From positions 1-41,904 of the forward strand of contig JAFGEF010000125.1 of the NCBI GenBank assembly GCA_016931715.1: DNA of 41,904 nt, read 5' to 3'. Source of the DNA: Sedimentisphaerales bacterium (lineage in GTDB: Bacteria > Planctomycetota > Phycisphaerae > Sedimentisphaerales > Anaerobacaceae). The position numbers and the translations under genes were made by a program. Shown here piece by piece: positions 25,807-34,933 of the stretch. A model generated the notes under the pieces. The model was not told the origin of the DNA. It was given only the letters and a program-made list of their open reading frames with translations, and searched no databases. Positions within the stretch are counted from its first letter, which is position 1, and every line of letters starts with the position of its first letter.

Positions 25807-27042
25807 CTATTCGATATTGATCTCATTCGGCCCAATTGTAAATACAGTGAACTCCTCGAAAGGATTATCATGTAGAAAATTAATAACAGAATTAACACTG
25901 ACTTTCTCAATAGCATCCTTAATTTCATCAAGTGACCTGACTCTTCCGAGCATATAATAGTCACTGGAAATCGAGCCTGCCCTGCTGCTCGATGATTCGC
26001 TCTGCAAAATAAGGGCGCTTTTTATTCCTGCTTTTGCCCTGTCAATCTCATCTTCGCTTATTCCATTGCAGAGGTTTCTGAATTCTCCTATTATAACATC
26101 ATGAGTCTGCTGTGCTTTATCTGGTGTCGTACCCGCGTAGCACAAAATACCAGCCGCTTCTTTTAAGCTGTGATATCTCGCACCGACAGCATAACATAAG
26201 CCGCGTTTTTCCCTGACTTCGGTGAACAACCTGGCGCTCATACCTCCGGAAAGAACAGATACAGCCACCCTGGCATTATAATAGCCTTCATCCATTGGCT
26301 TGACAGTTTTTGTCATCAGGCCTATATGCACCTGAGAACCATCATTGCTGATATGAATATACTTGTCGGATTTTTTCTTCAACTTTACTTTGCCGGCACC
26401 TGATTTTTGATTATTTTGAGAAAACAGATTTTCCATCTGTCGGCAAATACTGTCGAAATCGTATTTGCCCGCAATGGAAAAAATAATTCCGGACGGATTA
26501 AATTTTTCGATAACGATCTGGTTTGTCTTTTCGGTTGAAAGCTGCTTCAAATCATCAATTTCACCCAATGTGCTTCGCCCAAGAGGTTCCGGATAAAAAT
26601 GTTCCCGAAGCTTCAGCATCACTTTATGACGGGGATCATCCTCAAGGGACAGCACTTCATCTATTGCCGATTGCCTGGAAAATTCGAACTCTTCATCTTT
26701 CAGCCATGGTTTGTTGATTATATCCGCGTATAAATCCAACACCATCGAAAGATTACTCGATTCCATCGCACCGCTTATCGAGATATGAGAGCTTCCGACA
26801 GAACTGCCTCGTATAACTCCAAGCCCATCGATAGCATCGTTTAATTGCCTGTTGGTCTTGTCACCTGCTCCCCTGAAAATCCAGTCTTCGATGACATTGG
26901 CAGCACCGCAGCAATGTTCCGGCATTCGTGAAGCGCCTGCCGGTATCATAAAATCAAACGCGGCCGATTCGACACCTTCCATCGGTTCGCCAAGAATTAC
27001 CATCCCGTTTTTCAAAATATGCTTATCTAATTTTTCAGTCAT
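25807..27042 (-). CDS. M16-family peptidase homologue lacking the zinc site
   Basis: This 411-residue protein has the two-lobed M16 (insulinase/mitochondrial processing peptidase) layout. The N-terminal lobe covers about 1-200. The C-terminal lobe carries the R-L-F-T-E-V-R-E-K-R-G-L-C-Y motif at about 275-290, typical of the family's substrate-binding half. The catalytic H-x-x-E-H is replaced by N49-V-I-E52-D53, so zinc cannot be held and the protein should not cleave peptides by itself. In other bacteria inactive M16 proteins pair with an active partner; none is in this window. It begins one base after the guaA stop, its GGGAG ribosome site lying in the end of guaA, so the two are co-transcribed. 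Confidence 0.88.
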   Translation of the reverse strand: MTEKLDKHILKNGMVILGEPMEGVESAAFDFMIPAGASRMPEHCCGAANVIEDWIFRGAGDKTNRQLNDAIDGLGVIRGSSVGSSHISISGAMESSNLSMVLDLYADIINKPWLKDEEFEFSRQSAIDEVLSLEDDPRHKVMLKLREHFYPEPLGRSTLGEIDDLKQLSTEKTNQIVIEKFNPSGIIFSIAGKYDFDSICRQMENLFSQNNQKSGAGKVKLKKKSDKYIHISNDGSQVHIGLMTKTVKPMDEGYYNARVAVSVLSGGMSARLFTEVREKRGLCYAVGARYHSLKEAAGILCYAGTTPDKAQQTHDVIIGEFRNLCNGISEDEIDRAKAGIKSALILQSESSSSRAGSISSDYYMLGRVRSLDEIKDAIEKVSVNSVINFLHDNPFEEFTVFTIGPNEINIE

Positions 27043-27043
27043 C

Positions 27044-28612
27044 CTACTCCCATTCTATAGTAGCCGGCGGCTTGCTGGAGATGTCGTACACGACCCGGTT
27101 CACGCCGCGTACTTCGTTAATGATTCTATTGGCAATAGTGGCAAGAACTTCGTGCGGTATTCTTGAAAAATCGGCTGTCATAAAATCCGCCGTCTCCACT
27201 GCCCTTACTGCAATAACACTTTCATAGCTTCGGCCGTCGCCCATTACGCCGACAGTCGATACAGGCACCAGAACAGCCAGCGCCTGAGAAATTTTTCGAT
27301 AGAGACCTGCTGATTTGATTTCATCGATAACAATTTCATCCGCCGCACGCAAAATCTCAAGCCTTTCGGGCGTGATGTCCCCGATGATTCTTACAGCTAA
27401 TCCAGGTCCCGGGAAAGGATGACGCCAGACTACATCTTCAGGTAATCCGAGATATTCGCCGACAACGCGCACTTCATCTTTGAACAAGTCCCGCAATGGC
27501 TCTATCAGCTCGAAGCCCAGTTGTGCAGGCAGGCCGCCTACGTTATGATGCAGTTTTATATTAGCAGCGCCGACAGTTAAATCTTTGGAACTTGAACCTG
27601 CTGATGCCTTTTCGCCTGATTCGATAACATCCGGATACAGTGTTCCCTGTGCGAGAAATTTCGTATTCGGAATTTTTTTTGCCTCGAACTTAAACGCTTC
27701 GATAAATTCAGCGCCTATAATAAGTCGCTTCTGCTGAGGATCAGTGACGCCTTTGAGTTTTTCCAGAAATTGCCTGGACCAGTCCACGACGTGAAGGTCC
27801 ATATGAAAATGATTTCGGAAAGTCGAGACAACATTATCAATCTCGTTTTTTCGCAGCAGGCCGTTATCAACAAAGATGCAGACAAGCTGGTCCCCTGCCG
27901 CTTTATGGACGAGCGAAGCAGTGACAGATGAATCTACACCGCCGCTCAGGCCGCAGATAACTTTTGCGCTGCCGACTTTCCTGCGGATTGATTCGACTGT
28001 TTCATTTACAAAATCGCTCATTTTCCAGTCGCCGGTACAGCCGCAAATACCATAAAGAAAATTCTCCAGGATGGTCGAGCCTTTCGGAGTATGTGAAACT
28101 TCAGGATGAAACTGGACTCCGAAAAAGTTTATTCTTTTATGTCTGACAGCGGCGTAAGGGCATGTTTTGGTTTCTGCAAGAATATCGAAATCACGACCCG
28201 GATTTTCAAGCTGGTCGCCATGGCTTGCCCAGGCGATAATTGAATCAGGCAGGTTTTTAAATAAATCGCTCTTATTGAATACAGTCAAATCCGTTCGGCC
28301 AAATTCCCGACTGCCGGCAGGAATAATGCCTGCACCTAAAACCTGGCAGCCCAACTGCATTCCATAACATATTCCCAGAATCGGGATATTCAGCTCGAAA
28401 ATTTCCTCATCGCAGTGCGGCGCACCTTCGGCATAGACACTCGCGGGACCACCGGAAAGTATGATTCCCTTGAGGTTTAACCTGGAAAGTTCCCTCGCTG
28501 GTATGTCTGGACGGAATATTTTAGAATAGACATTCTGCTCACGCACTCTGCGTGCGATTAGCTGGCTGTACTGACTTCCAAAATTCAAAATTGCTATAGT
28601 TTCATGTATCAT
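27044..28612 (-). CDS. guaA: GMP synthase (glutamine-hydrolysing)
   Basis: GuaA converts XMP, ATP and glutamine to GMP. The class I glutamine amidotransferase domain has nucleophile C82 in G-I-C-Y-G and H169/E171 in F-H-P-E (numbering from the chosen start). The PP-loop ATP pyrophosphatase motif S-G-G-V-D-S follows at about 223-228, and the GMP synthase dimerisation domain ends with the conserved P-P-A-T-I-E-W-E. Length is normal (522-524 residues). Two starts are possible: ATG 28618 and ATG 28612. The promoter's -10 ends at 28621, so RNA would begin at about 28614, making 28612 the better start and the mRNA essentially leaderless. The inactive M16 gene follows. Confidence 0.97.
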   Translation of the reverse strand: MIHETIAILNFGSQYSQLIARRVREQNVYSKIFRPDIPARELSRLNLKGIILSGGPASVYAEGAPHCDEEIFELNIPILGICYGMQLGCQVLGAGIIPAGSREFGRTDLTVFNKSDLFKNLPDSIIAWASHGDQLENPGRDFDILAETKTCPYAAVRHKRINFFGVQFHPEVSHTPKGSTILENFLYGICGCTGDWKMSDFVNETVESIRRKVGSAKVICGLSGGVDSSVTASLVHKAAGDQLVCIFVDNGLLRKNEIDNVVSTFRNHFHMDLHVVDWSRQFLEKLKGVTDPQQKRLIIGAEFIEAFKFEAKKIPNTKFLAQGTLYPDVIESGEKASAGSSSKDLTVGAANIKLHHNVGGLPAQLGFELIEPLRDLFKDEVRVVGEYLGLPEDVVWRHPFPGPGLAVRIIGDITPERLEILRAADEIVIDEIKSAGLYRKISQALAVLVPVSTVGVMGDGRSYESVIAVRAVETADFMTADFSRIPHEVLATIANRIINEVRGVNRVVYDISSKPPATIEWE

Positions 28613-28620
28613 AGCCATGA

Positions 28621-28649
28621 AGTATAAAACGCATTACAGGAACTGTCAA
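28621..28649 (-). promoter_or_regulatory. guaA promoter, near-leaderless
   Basis: On the minus strand TTGACA (28644-28649), a 17-base spacer and TATACT (28621-28626) form a near-consensus sigma-70-type promoter. The -10 box ends two bases before one ATG and eight before the next, so there is no room for a Shine-Dalgarno leader. Confidence 0.8.
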
Positions 28650-28733
28650 TATAAGCATTAGTAAACCTTGAATTTTTACTTCAAATGGATATAATCAATT
28701 TTATCGATGAATAACATTTGTGAAATATGACTT

Positions 28734-29846
28734 TCAGTCTTTTTTGTAATTATCGAAAAATTCAATCACTTTCGGGAAAAAGGCATCCAATGCAGGATAC
28801 TGGTTTCGCTGCTGTTCATACTCGATAAGCAAGTCCGAAAGTTCCTGCATCCATAAAAATCCCCTGCTTATATCACTTTTAATTTGTTTGTTTGACGTAT
28901 CTATACCATCATTTTTAACTAAATAGCGCACAACACAAGCCCTGACAAGAGACTCTCTCATAACTGTAAGCCAGTTACCATAAGCATTACGTTCCATTTG
29001 CTTTTCGACGGCTGCATATACTCTTTTGCCTGCGTTCTCAATTTCCGATTGATGTGCTTCAACGATTGGATTGGCATAGGAATGACAAAATTCGTGAATA
29101 ACAGTCGGCATTATAGTCTTATCAAATCGAGGCTCACCTAAACCAAGTAAAGTAAACTTATTTACTCCCGGAATGCAGTAATATTTTTCCTTTCCATCCA
29201 CTTTGATTCTTCCGCCATAAGAACCCGGCCCATTAATCATACCTAAACAAATTGTAAATTCTGCGCCCGGTCTTGCCCCAAAAAATTCATCGAACCATTC
29301 AAGATGCGCTTCTTTATCCATCATCGAACTAAACTGTTCTGCGGCTCTATCGTACATTGATTTGTGAGCATTGAAAAACTCGTTAAATTTACTCTCCCGG
29401 GCAAATTGTTTTGCCTTATCGATAAATTCAGCTGCTTTATCTTTTTCCCAGCGTTTATCGAGCGTTTCAGGCCATGGTTCGAGGGGCAGGAGCATTTCAA
29501 ATTCATTAACATCCTTTATATGTATAGCCATACATATTACCGCATCATAACTGACTCCTCGTGAATTTCTTAACTGCTTTGCTAATTTAATCACCGGATG
29601 CTCTTTAAATTTCTTGAAATGTGTTTCAATATCACCTATATAACTGAAAAACTGGCTTCTGTTGTATTCCGGATTACCTGCCAGCCTGAAGATAATGCTC
29701 ATAAGCTCGACACGGGGATCAACACTGACACTAATCGACCGAGTCGGCTTTTGCTGATTCGATTCTTCATTTGAAGATGATTCCGCCGCAATAAAAGATA
29801 AAATAAGGATAATGGCGATTATTTTATGTGAGTACCTTTTTCCCAT
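28734..29846 (-). CDS. Secreted metalloprotease-like protein (DUF4932 type)
   Basis: This 370-residue protein has an N-terminal signal peptide (hydrophobic core about 8-22). The domain from about 45 to 365 resembles DUF4932. It contains a gluzincin-like H-E-F-C-H at 251-255, followed by a possible third ligand or partner E298 in M-R-E-S-L. This is the geometry of a zinc protease acting outside the cytoplasm. AGG precedes the ATG 29846. It is transcribed away from glyQS and has no operon partner. Substrate is unknown. The family name rests on overall pattern; the H-E-x-x-H motif is seen directly. Confidence 0.7.
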   Translation of the reverse strand: MGKRYSHKIIAIILILSFIAAESSSNEESNQQKPTRSISVSVDPRVELMSIIFRLAGNPEYNRSQFFSYIGDIETHFKKFKEHPVIKLAKQLRNSRGVSYDAVICMAIHIKDVNEFEMLLPLEPWPETLDKRWEKDKAAEFIDKAKQFARESKFNEFFNAHKSMYDRAAEQFSSMMDKEAHLEWFDEFFGARPGAEFTICLGMINGPGSYGGRIKVDGKEKYYCIPGVNKFTLLGLGEPRFDKTIMPTVIHEFCHSYANPIVEAHQSEIENAGKRVYAAVEKQMERNAYGNWLTVMRESLVRACVVRYLVKNDGIDTSNKQIKSDISRGFLWMQELSDLLIEYEQQRNQYPALDAFFPKVIEFFDNYKKD

Positions 29847-29885
29847 TTTTCCTGCCTTACCAATCTATAACAAAATAGTCAATAC

Positions 29886-29914
29886 TTGTTTTTTATCTGC
29901 TGTTAACTTATAAT
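29886..29914 (+). promoter_or_regulatory. glyQS promoter
   Basis: TTGTTT (29886-29891), 17 bases, TATAAT (29909-29914). The start would fall near 29921, giving a 40-base leader with AAGGA before the glyQS ATG. This is a conventional leader, in contrast to guaA, prmC and panB. Confidence 0.7.
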
Positions 29915-29961
29915 ACATAGTTTTATTGCTTCAATAAAGAATTATTTAAGGAATTTAATAT

Positions 29962-31434
29962 ATGGCAAAACTGACTAAACTCGACGATATCGTAAGCTTG
30001 TGCAAGCGAAGAGGTTTTATTTTTCAATCCAGCGAAATCTACGGCGGCCTGGCAAGCTGCTACGATTACGGTCCTCTCGGAGTCGAGTTGAAAAATAACG
30101 TAAAAAAAGCATGGTGGAAAAATGTCGTCCAGATGCGCGACGATGTAGTCGGACTGGATTGCAGTATCCTGATGCACCCGATGGTCTGGAAAGCGAGCGG
30201 CCACGCGGATAAGTTCGCTGACTTAATCGCAGAATGCAAGAAATGCAACACCCGCACTCGCGTTGACCACCTCAAGGACAAAACCAATGAGCATGGGGAG
30301 GAACATACCGAGCATGTTGCGATAGAAAGTGTTTCGGGACAGAATTTAATTAATAAAATCTGCCCTGCCTGCGGAATAGTCGGTCAGTTTACAGAGCCTA
30401 TGCCGTTCAAGCTGATGTTCGAGACGAAAATGGGAGCCAATATAGATGATTCGATGACGATACAGCTTCGCCCGGAAACTGCACAGGGAATTTTCGCGAA
30501 TTTCAGAAACGTTCTCGATTCAACGCGAGTCAAGATTCCATTTGGAATAGCACAGATAGGCAAGAGTTTCCGTAACGAAGTCACTACAAAAGCGTTTATC
30601 TTCCGCACGCGCGAGTTCGAGCAGGCTGAGCTTGAGTTTTTCTGTGAGCCGGGAACGGACATGGACTGGTATAATCACTGGAAAGAAACACGATTCAAAT
30701 GGTACACCGATTTAGGCTTGAAAAAAGAAAACCTGCGCTTCCGCGAGCACGACCCGGATGAGTTGGCTCATTATGCCAAAGGCTGTGTGGATGTCGAATA
30801 TAAATTCCCGTTCGGCTCAGGCGACTGGCAGGAGCTTGAAGGTATCGCAAACAGAACCGATTATGACCTTCGCCAACACCAGCGGGGAATGAGAACACTG
30901 AACAAATGGTATGAAAACGACAGAGACTTATCTAAGATTGAGCTGGCATCTGAAGCGGAAGATTATAACAAAGGTCCCCTGTCATATTTCGATGAACAGA
31001 AAAAAGAACGCTATATTCCTTATGTAATCGAGCCGAGCGCAGGCATGGACAGAAGCACGCTTGCATTCCTTGTCGATGCTTACGATGAAGAAGAAGTTCG
31101 CGGCGAAACAAGGAATCTGCTGCGCTTCCATCCGGCACTCGCGCCGATTAAAGTCGGAATTTTCCCGTTAGTGAAAAAAGACGGCATGCCCGAAGTCGCA
31201 AGAAAAATATATGACAATCTGAAAAAATATTTCAACTGTTTCTACGATGAAAAGAGCGCTGTAGGCAGACGCTACCGCAGGCAGGATGAGGCGGGAACGC
31301 CCTTCTGCGTCACCGTTGACGGCCAGACTCTCGAAGATAATACCGTCACAGTACGTGACAGAGATTCAATGGAACAGGCAAGAATTACCACAGACAATGT
31401 CCTAAACTATCTGCGGGGAAAACTGGATATGTAA
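29962..31434 (+). CDS. glyQS: Glycyl-tRNA synthetase, single-chain dimeric type
   Basis: This 490-residue class II synthetase attaches glycine to tRNA-Gly. It is the alpha2 type shared with archaea, eukaryotes and some bacteria, not the two-subunit glyQ/glyS form. The N-terminus (L-C-K-R-R-G-F-I-F-Q-S-S-E-I-Y-G-G, about 13-29) is diagnostic. Motif 2 appears as F-R-N-E near 202-205 and R-x-R-E-F-E-Q, and motif 3 as A-G-M-D-R-S near 360-365. Cysteine pairs near 93 and 136 may bind zinc in the insertion. The C-terminal anticodon-binding domain is present. AAGGA precedes ATG 29962. Confidence 0.97.
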   Translation: MAKLTKLDDIVSLCKRRGFIFQSSEIYGGLASCYDYGPLGVELKNNVKKAWWKNVVQMRDDVVGLDCSILMHPMVWKASGHADKFADLIAECKKCNTRTRVDHLKDKTNEHGEEHTEHVAIESVSGQNLINKICPACGIVGQFTEPMPFKLMFETKMGANIDDSMTIQLRPETAQGIFANFRNVLDSTRVKIPFGIAQIGKSFRNEVTTKAFIFRTREFEQAELEFFCEPGTDMDWYNHWKETRFKWYTDLGLKKENLRFREHDPDELAHYAKGCVDVEYKFPFGSGDWQELEGIANRTDYDLRQHQRGMRTLNKWYENDRDLSKIELASEAEDYNKGPLSYFDEQKKERYIPYVIEPSAGMDRSTLAFLVDAYDEEEVRGETRNLLRFHPALAPIKVGIFPLVKKDGMPEVARKIYDNLKKYFNCFYDEKSAVGRRYRRQDEAGTPFCVTVDGQTLEDNTVTVRDRDSMEQARITTDNVLNYLRGKLDM

Positions 31435-31531
31435 AAGATTGTTATTCTGAACATATTGTAATCGATATATATAGATGAGAAATGATATTATTCAATTGCG
31501 AATTGAACTATAATTCGTTAGTATATAAGCT

Positions 31532-31732
31532 ATGGAGTTTACGATTAACCATGATAGAGGACAAGAATCGATTGAAGCCAAGGCAAGGTGGTTCCAGTCA
31601 TTAACAATGGACGAACGAATGGAAATGTTCTGTAATTTTACAGACTTGGCATTGTCAATCAATCTGAATCTAAAGGACAAAAACTGTGCTCAACCGATTA
31701 AAGGACGTATTCAAGTCCTTTCAAAAACATGA
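31532..31732 (+). CDS. Small soluble hypothetical protein
   Basis: This 66-residue protein contains the segment E-A-K-A-R-W-F-Q-S-L-T-M-D-E-R-M-E-M-F at about 17-35. The pattern is reminiscent of short proteins encoded beside nucleotidyltransferase- or toxin-like genes in related genomes, but no such partner is next to it here. It has no signal peptide. Upstream is an AT-rich stretch with TATAAT-like boxes and no Shine-Dalgarno. It could be a solitary antitoxin-like remnant; this is a guess. Confidence 0.5.
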   Translation: MEFTINHDRGQESIEAKARWFQSLTMDERMEMFCNFTDLALSINLNLKDKNCAQPIKGRIQVLSKT

Positions 31733-31817
31733 TTCATCAACCTTTTCCCCGAAGCCGCTTTTAATATCGTCAAAAAGAAACTGCGAATAAAGTAAAATCT
31801 CATAAAGAAATTATTCT

Positions 31818-31845
31818 TTGAATAAGGCGTAAAATTCTGTATAAT
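31818..31845 (+). promoter_or_regulatory. Promoter of the 31877 membrane protein
   Basis: TTGAAT (31818-31823), 16 bases, TATAAT (31840-31845). RNA should begin near 31852, about 25 bases before the ATG at 31877. Confidence 0.65.
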
Positions 31846-31876
31846 TCACGCGAAATCAGGACTATATGTATGCGAA

Positions 31877-33151
31877 ATGACAAAGGAAATACAATGTTCG
31901 ATGGAAAATATTTTATGCGGAAGCACTAAAATGCCGGAGCAAAATCAGAAACAAAAAAAAATGGAATTTCACAAACGTCCCAATAATATTTTACGATTAC
32001 TATTTGCTTTTCTTTTTCTGCTCGTAATAAGCTTAGTTATATGCCGGATTTTCTTTTATAAAACTCCACAGGAACAATTAGCCGCAATTGATGCGTCTCT
32101 CGCAATTCCAGATTCTGAAAATGCGGCGATTATTTATAATCAATTATTTAAAGATTATAACGAATCAGATTTCGAGCCTGCATTCCTAAATAAGGACGTT
32201 GAAACCATCACACGAACAACTCCATGGTCAAGTCAGGATTATCCAGAAATTGCAAACTGGTTAGAACAAAACCAAAACATTATAGAAAAATTGATGGAAC
32301 TATCACTGTTTAAAAAATGCTATTTTCCTTTTCCTGATTTATTAGAATTAAAATCAAGAAGTATATTCCTATCTCTTCTTACTGTTGTCGATATGGATTT
32401 TCTGAATGTCGTTAAAAAAAGTGCTTTTTTTCTTGCCCGTTCAGCTAATAATGATATTGCAGAAGGACATCTCGAAAAAGCCATCGACAAATATCTTTGT
32501 GTACTTACAATGAGTCATCACTTTCGAGAACAGCCTGTGACTGATTATTTTCTTATAGGAATAGCCTTAGGAGCCATTGGAGCACATAATATCAGAAACA
32601 TTATTATTAATTACGATATCTCAGAAAAACAACTTATAAAAATAGAAACTGCTTTTCAACAAATACCGGTCAGTTTTGAGAAACAAATCCATAATATCGA
32701 TAAAGTTGAAAAGCTAATGGAACGAATTTCTTCATCTGACCGAAGCCTGCGGGAAAGATTTATAATATGGCGTTCAGGGATTGGCATTAAAAATTCAGAG
32801 AAAAAGATTTACCTGAGATTCTCTACAGATTATCATGCAAACCTGATTTTAATTGCTCTAAAGCGTTATAAAGACAAAACAGGTAAATGGCCTGAAAAAC
32901 TCAACGAAATTAAGCCGTTCCTGACTTCTGAAGATGTTCTTATCGACCCGCAAAATAATGGTGCGTTTGTTTATAAACTCAAAGACGACAGCTTTATTTT
33001 ATATAGTACGGGACAAAACAAAATTGATGAAAACGGCCAGATTAAACCTCCTGCTGATGACTGGCAAATATGGCCTTTGCAAATTTCACAAACTCAAATC
33101 AAAAATACAACAAGCACTCAAGCTGATCCGAACGAGAAAATAAAAGAATGA
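31877..33151 (+). CDS. Membrane-anchored hypothetical protein with pseudopilin-like C-terminal segment
   Basis: This 424-residue protein has one membrane helix at about 40-62 after a charged N-terminus. A long extracytoplasmic alpha-helical region without known motifs follows. The last 100 residues read like the soluble part of type II secretion pseudopilins and related planctomycete proteins (L-I-A-L-K-R-Y-K-D-K-T-G-K-W-P, then D-P-Q-N-N-G-x-F-V-Y and L-Y-S-T-G-Q-N). It has its own promoter. The reading frame stays open for 40 codons after the TGA at 33149-33151, ending at TAA 33272-33274, so the stop may be a recent mutation or a sequencing error. Function unknown. Confidence 0.75.
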   Translation: MTKEIQCSMENILCGSTKMPEQNQKQKKMEFHKRPNNILRLLFAFLFLLVISLVICRIFFYKTPQEQLAAIDASLAIPDSENAAIIYNQLFKDYNESDFEPAFLNKDVETITRTTPWSSQDYPEIANWLEQNQNIIEKLMELSLFKKCYFPFPDLLELKSRSIFLSLLTVVDMDFLNVVKKSAFFLARSANNDIAEGHLEKAIDKYLCVLTMSHHFREQPVTDYFLIGIALGAIGAHNIRNIIINYDISEKQLIKIETAFQQIPVSFEKQIHNIDKVEKLMERISSSDRSLRERFIIWRSGIGIKNSEKKIYLRFSTDYHANLILIALKRYKDKTGKWPEKLNEIKPFLTSEDVLIDPQNNGAFVYKLKDDSFILYSTGQNKIDENGQIKPPADDWQIWPLQISQTQIKNTTSTQADPNEKIKE

Positions 33152-33333
33152 CAGACGAATAGAATCCCTATAGAGACTAATAATAAGTATGAAGCAAAAT
33201 CCGATACTTCTGCAGAAGCTTTTATTGACCTGGCTACGGGAAAGCAGTTACAATACAAAAATTCCGGGCAGTAATTTTCATTATCTGGAGAAACAATAAA
33301 TACCTGGCCGATATAAACAAAAGGATGTTATCT

Positions 33334-34842
33334 ATGAATGACAAATATACGACAATCAATTCATTATCACAGCATACAGGCAAAGAAGTTACTCTCGCCG
33401 GATGGTTATACAACAGCCGGGCAAGCGGGAAAATTCAGTTTTTGATTATTCGCGACGGCACAGGACTATGTCAGTGCATCGTTGAGTCTGGAAAAATTCC
33501 GGATGAGCTTTTCGAGCAGTTGAAGCACCTCGGACAGGAATCTTCGCTTACGATAACCGGTACAGTTCGCGCAGAACAGCGCAGTGTAGGCGGTTACGAA
33601 ATGGCAGTAACTGATGCCAAAATAATCTCACCCTGTGAAGGTTATCCAATAACGCCAAAAGCTCACGGAATAGATTTTCTTCTCAAGAACCGTCACCTGC
33701 ATCTCCGTTCGCATTTGCAATGGTGCATCCTTAAAATCAGGCACACCGTCATCGACGCCGTTCGCAGATTCTTCAACGATAACGGCTTTACGCTCATCGA
33801 CACACCGATTATTACTTCAATCGCAGGCGAAGAAGAGCAATCTCTTTTCGGGGTCGATTACTTCGGCACTCCCCTGCACCTGACACAAACTGGCCAGCTT
33901 CACCTTGAATCAGCGGCGATGAGCTGCGGCAAAGTATATTGTTTCGGCCCGACTTTCCGTGCTGAAAAAAGCAAGACACGCAGGCACTTAACAGAATTCT
34001 GGATGGTTGAACCTGAAGTTGCTTTTATCGAACTGCCCGGCCTGCTCGAATTAGCTGAAAATTTCGTTTCGAGCATCGTTGCGAGAGTTCTGAAAGATAA
34101 CAGAGCAGAGCTTGAGACTTTGGGAGCCAATATAGCGGCACTTGAAAAAATTACGCCGCCTTTTTACAGGCTGACTTATACAAATTGTGTTGAAATTCTT
34201 ACCAGTGAAAAAACAAAAGATTTCCTTTCCAGGCAGTTGCAGGAGTTTCAGGAAGAAAAAAAGCGAACAGAAGCAAGAATAGCAGAACTTGAAGGACTGG
34301 ATACAGGGAAACTCAAGCAATGGCAAAAAGATAAAAACGCCGCTGAACTGATTGATTTGCGTTCTGCGCTTGCAGAAACAGAAATAAAAATTGAAAATAA
34401 TCCCAAGCATGCTCAATTAGCCGCCGAGTTCCGATGGGGAAAAGACCTTGGCGGCTCGGACGAGACAATCATATCACTAATGCACGACAAACCGATTTTT
34501 GTCACGCACTACCCGAAGCAGGCGAAGGCTTTTTACATGAAAACCGACAGGGAAAATGAAAATGTTGTTTTGAACTTCGACATGCTCGCACCCGCCGGTT
34601 TCGGTGAAATCATCGGCGGCTCAATAAGAGAAGACGATTACGAAAGACTTCTCGCGAGAATGAAAGAGCAAGACCTGAAACCTGAAAACTACGAATGGTA
34701 TCTCGACCTGCGAAAATACGGCTCCGTCCCTCACGGCGGTTTTGGGCTCGGTATCGAAAGAACAGTCGCATGGCTGACAGACCAGAAACACATCCGCCAG
34801 TGCATCCCATTCCCGAGAATGATGGATAAAGTCTATATTTAA
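33334..34842 (+). CDS. asnS: Asparaginyl-tRNA synthetase with coiled-coil insertion
   Basis: This 502-residue class IIb synthetase charges tRNA-Asn. It has an OB-fold anticodon domain (about 18-100), motif 2 at F-R-A-E-K-S (208-213) and motif 3 at G-G-F-G-L-G-I-E-R near 472-480. The usual bacterial length is about 460. The excess is a lysine/glutamate-rich helical insertion at about 295-366 (bases 34216-34431) between motifs 2 and 3, likely a coiled-coil hairpin. ATG 33334 is preferred because AAGGA lies nine bases upstream; the ATG at 33325 overlaps that site. Confidence 0.95.
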   Translation: MNDKYTTINSLSQHTGKEVTLAGWLYNSRASGKIQFLIIRDGTGLCQCIVESGKIPDELFEQLKHLGQESSLTITGTVRAEQRSVGGYEMAVTDAKIISPCEGYPITPKAHGIDFLLKNRHLHLRSHLQWCILKIRHTVIDAVRRFFNDNGFTLIDTPIITSIAGEEEQSLFGVDYFGTPLHLTQTGQLHLESAAMSCGKVYCFGPTFRAEKSKTRRHLTEFWMVEPEVAFIELPGLLELAENFVSSIVARVLKDNRAELETLGANIAALEKITPPFYRLTYTNCVEILTSEKTKDFLSRQLQEFQEEKKRTEARIAELEGLDTGKLKQWQKDKNAAELIDLRSALAETEIKIENNPKHAQLAAEFRWGKDLGGSDETIISLMHDKPIFVTHYPKQAKAFYMKTDRENENVVLNFDMLAPAGFGEIIGGSIREDDYERLLARMKEQDLKPENYEWYLDLRKYGSVPHGGFGLGIERTVAWLTDQKHIRQCIPFPRMMDKVYI

Positions 34843-34874
34843 CTATGAGTTTTGCAAAAATATCACAATAAAAA

Positions 34875-34898
34875 AAGAGGAGTGCAAATGCTCCTCTT
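34875..34898 (-). terminator. Rho-independent terminator of the PEP-CTERM gene
   Basis: An eight-base inverted repeat (AAGAGGAG/CTCCTCTT) with a short loop is followed on the minus strand by a run of T (the A tract 34870-34876). It lies 35 bases after the PEP-CTERM stop codon and also separates it from the convergent asnS gene. Confidence 0.85.
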
Positions 34899-34933
34899 CG
34901 GTAATATCTTTTTAGTAATCACAATATTTTTAC

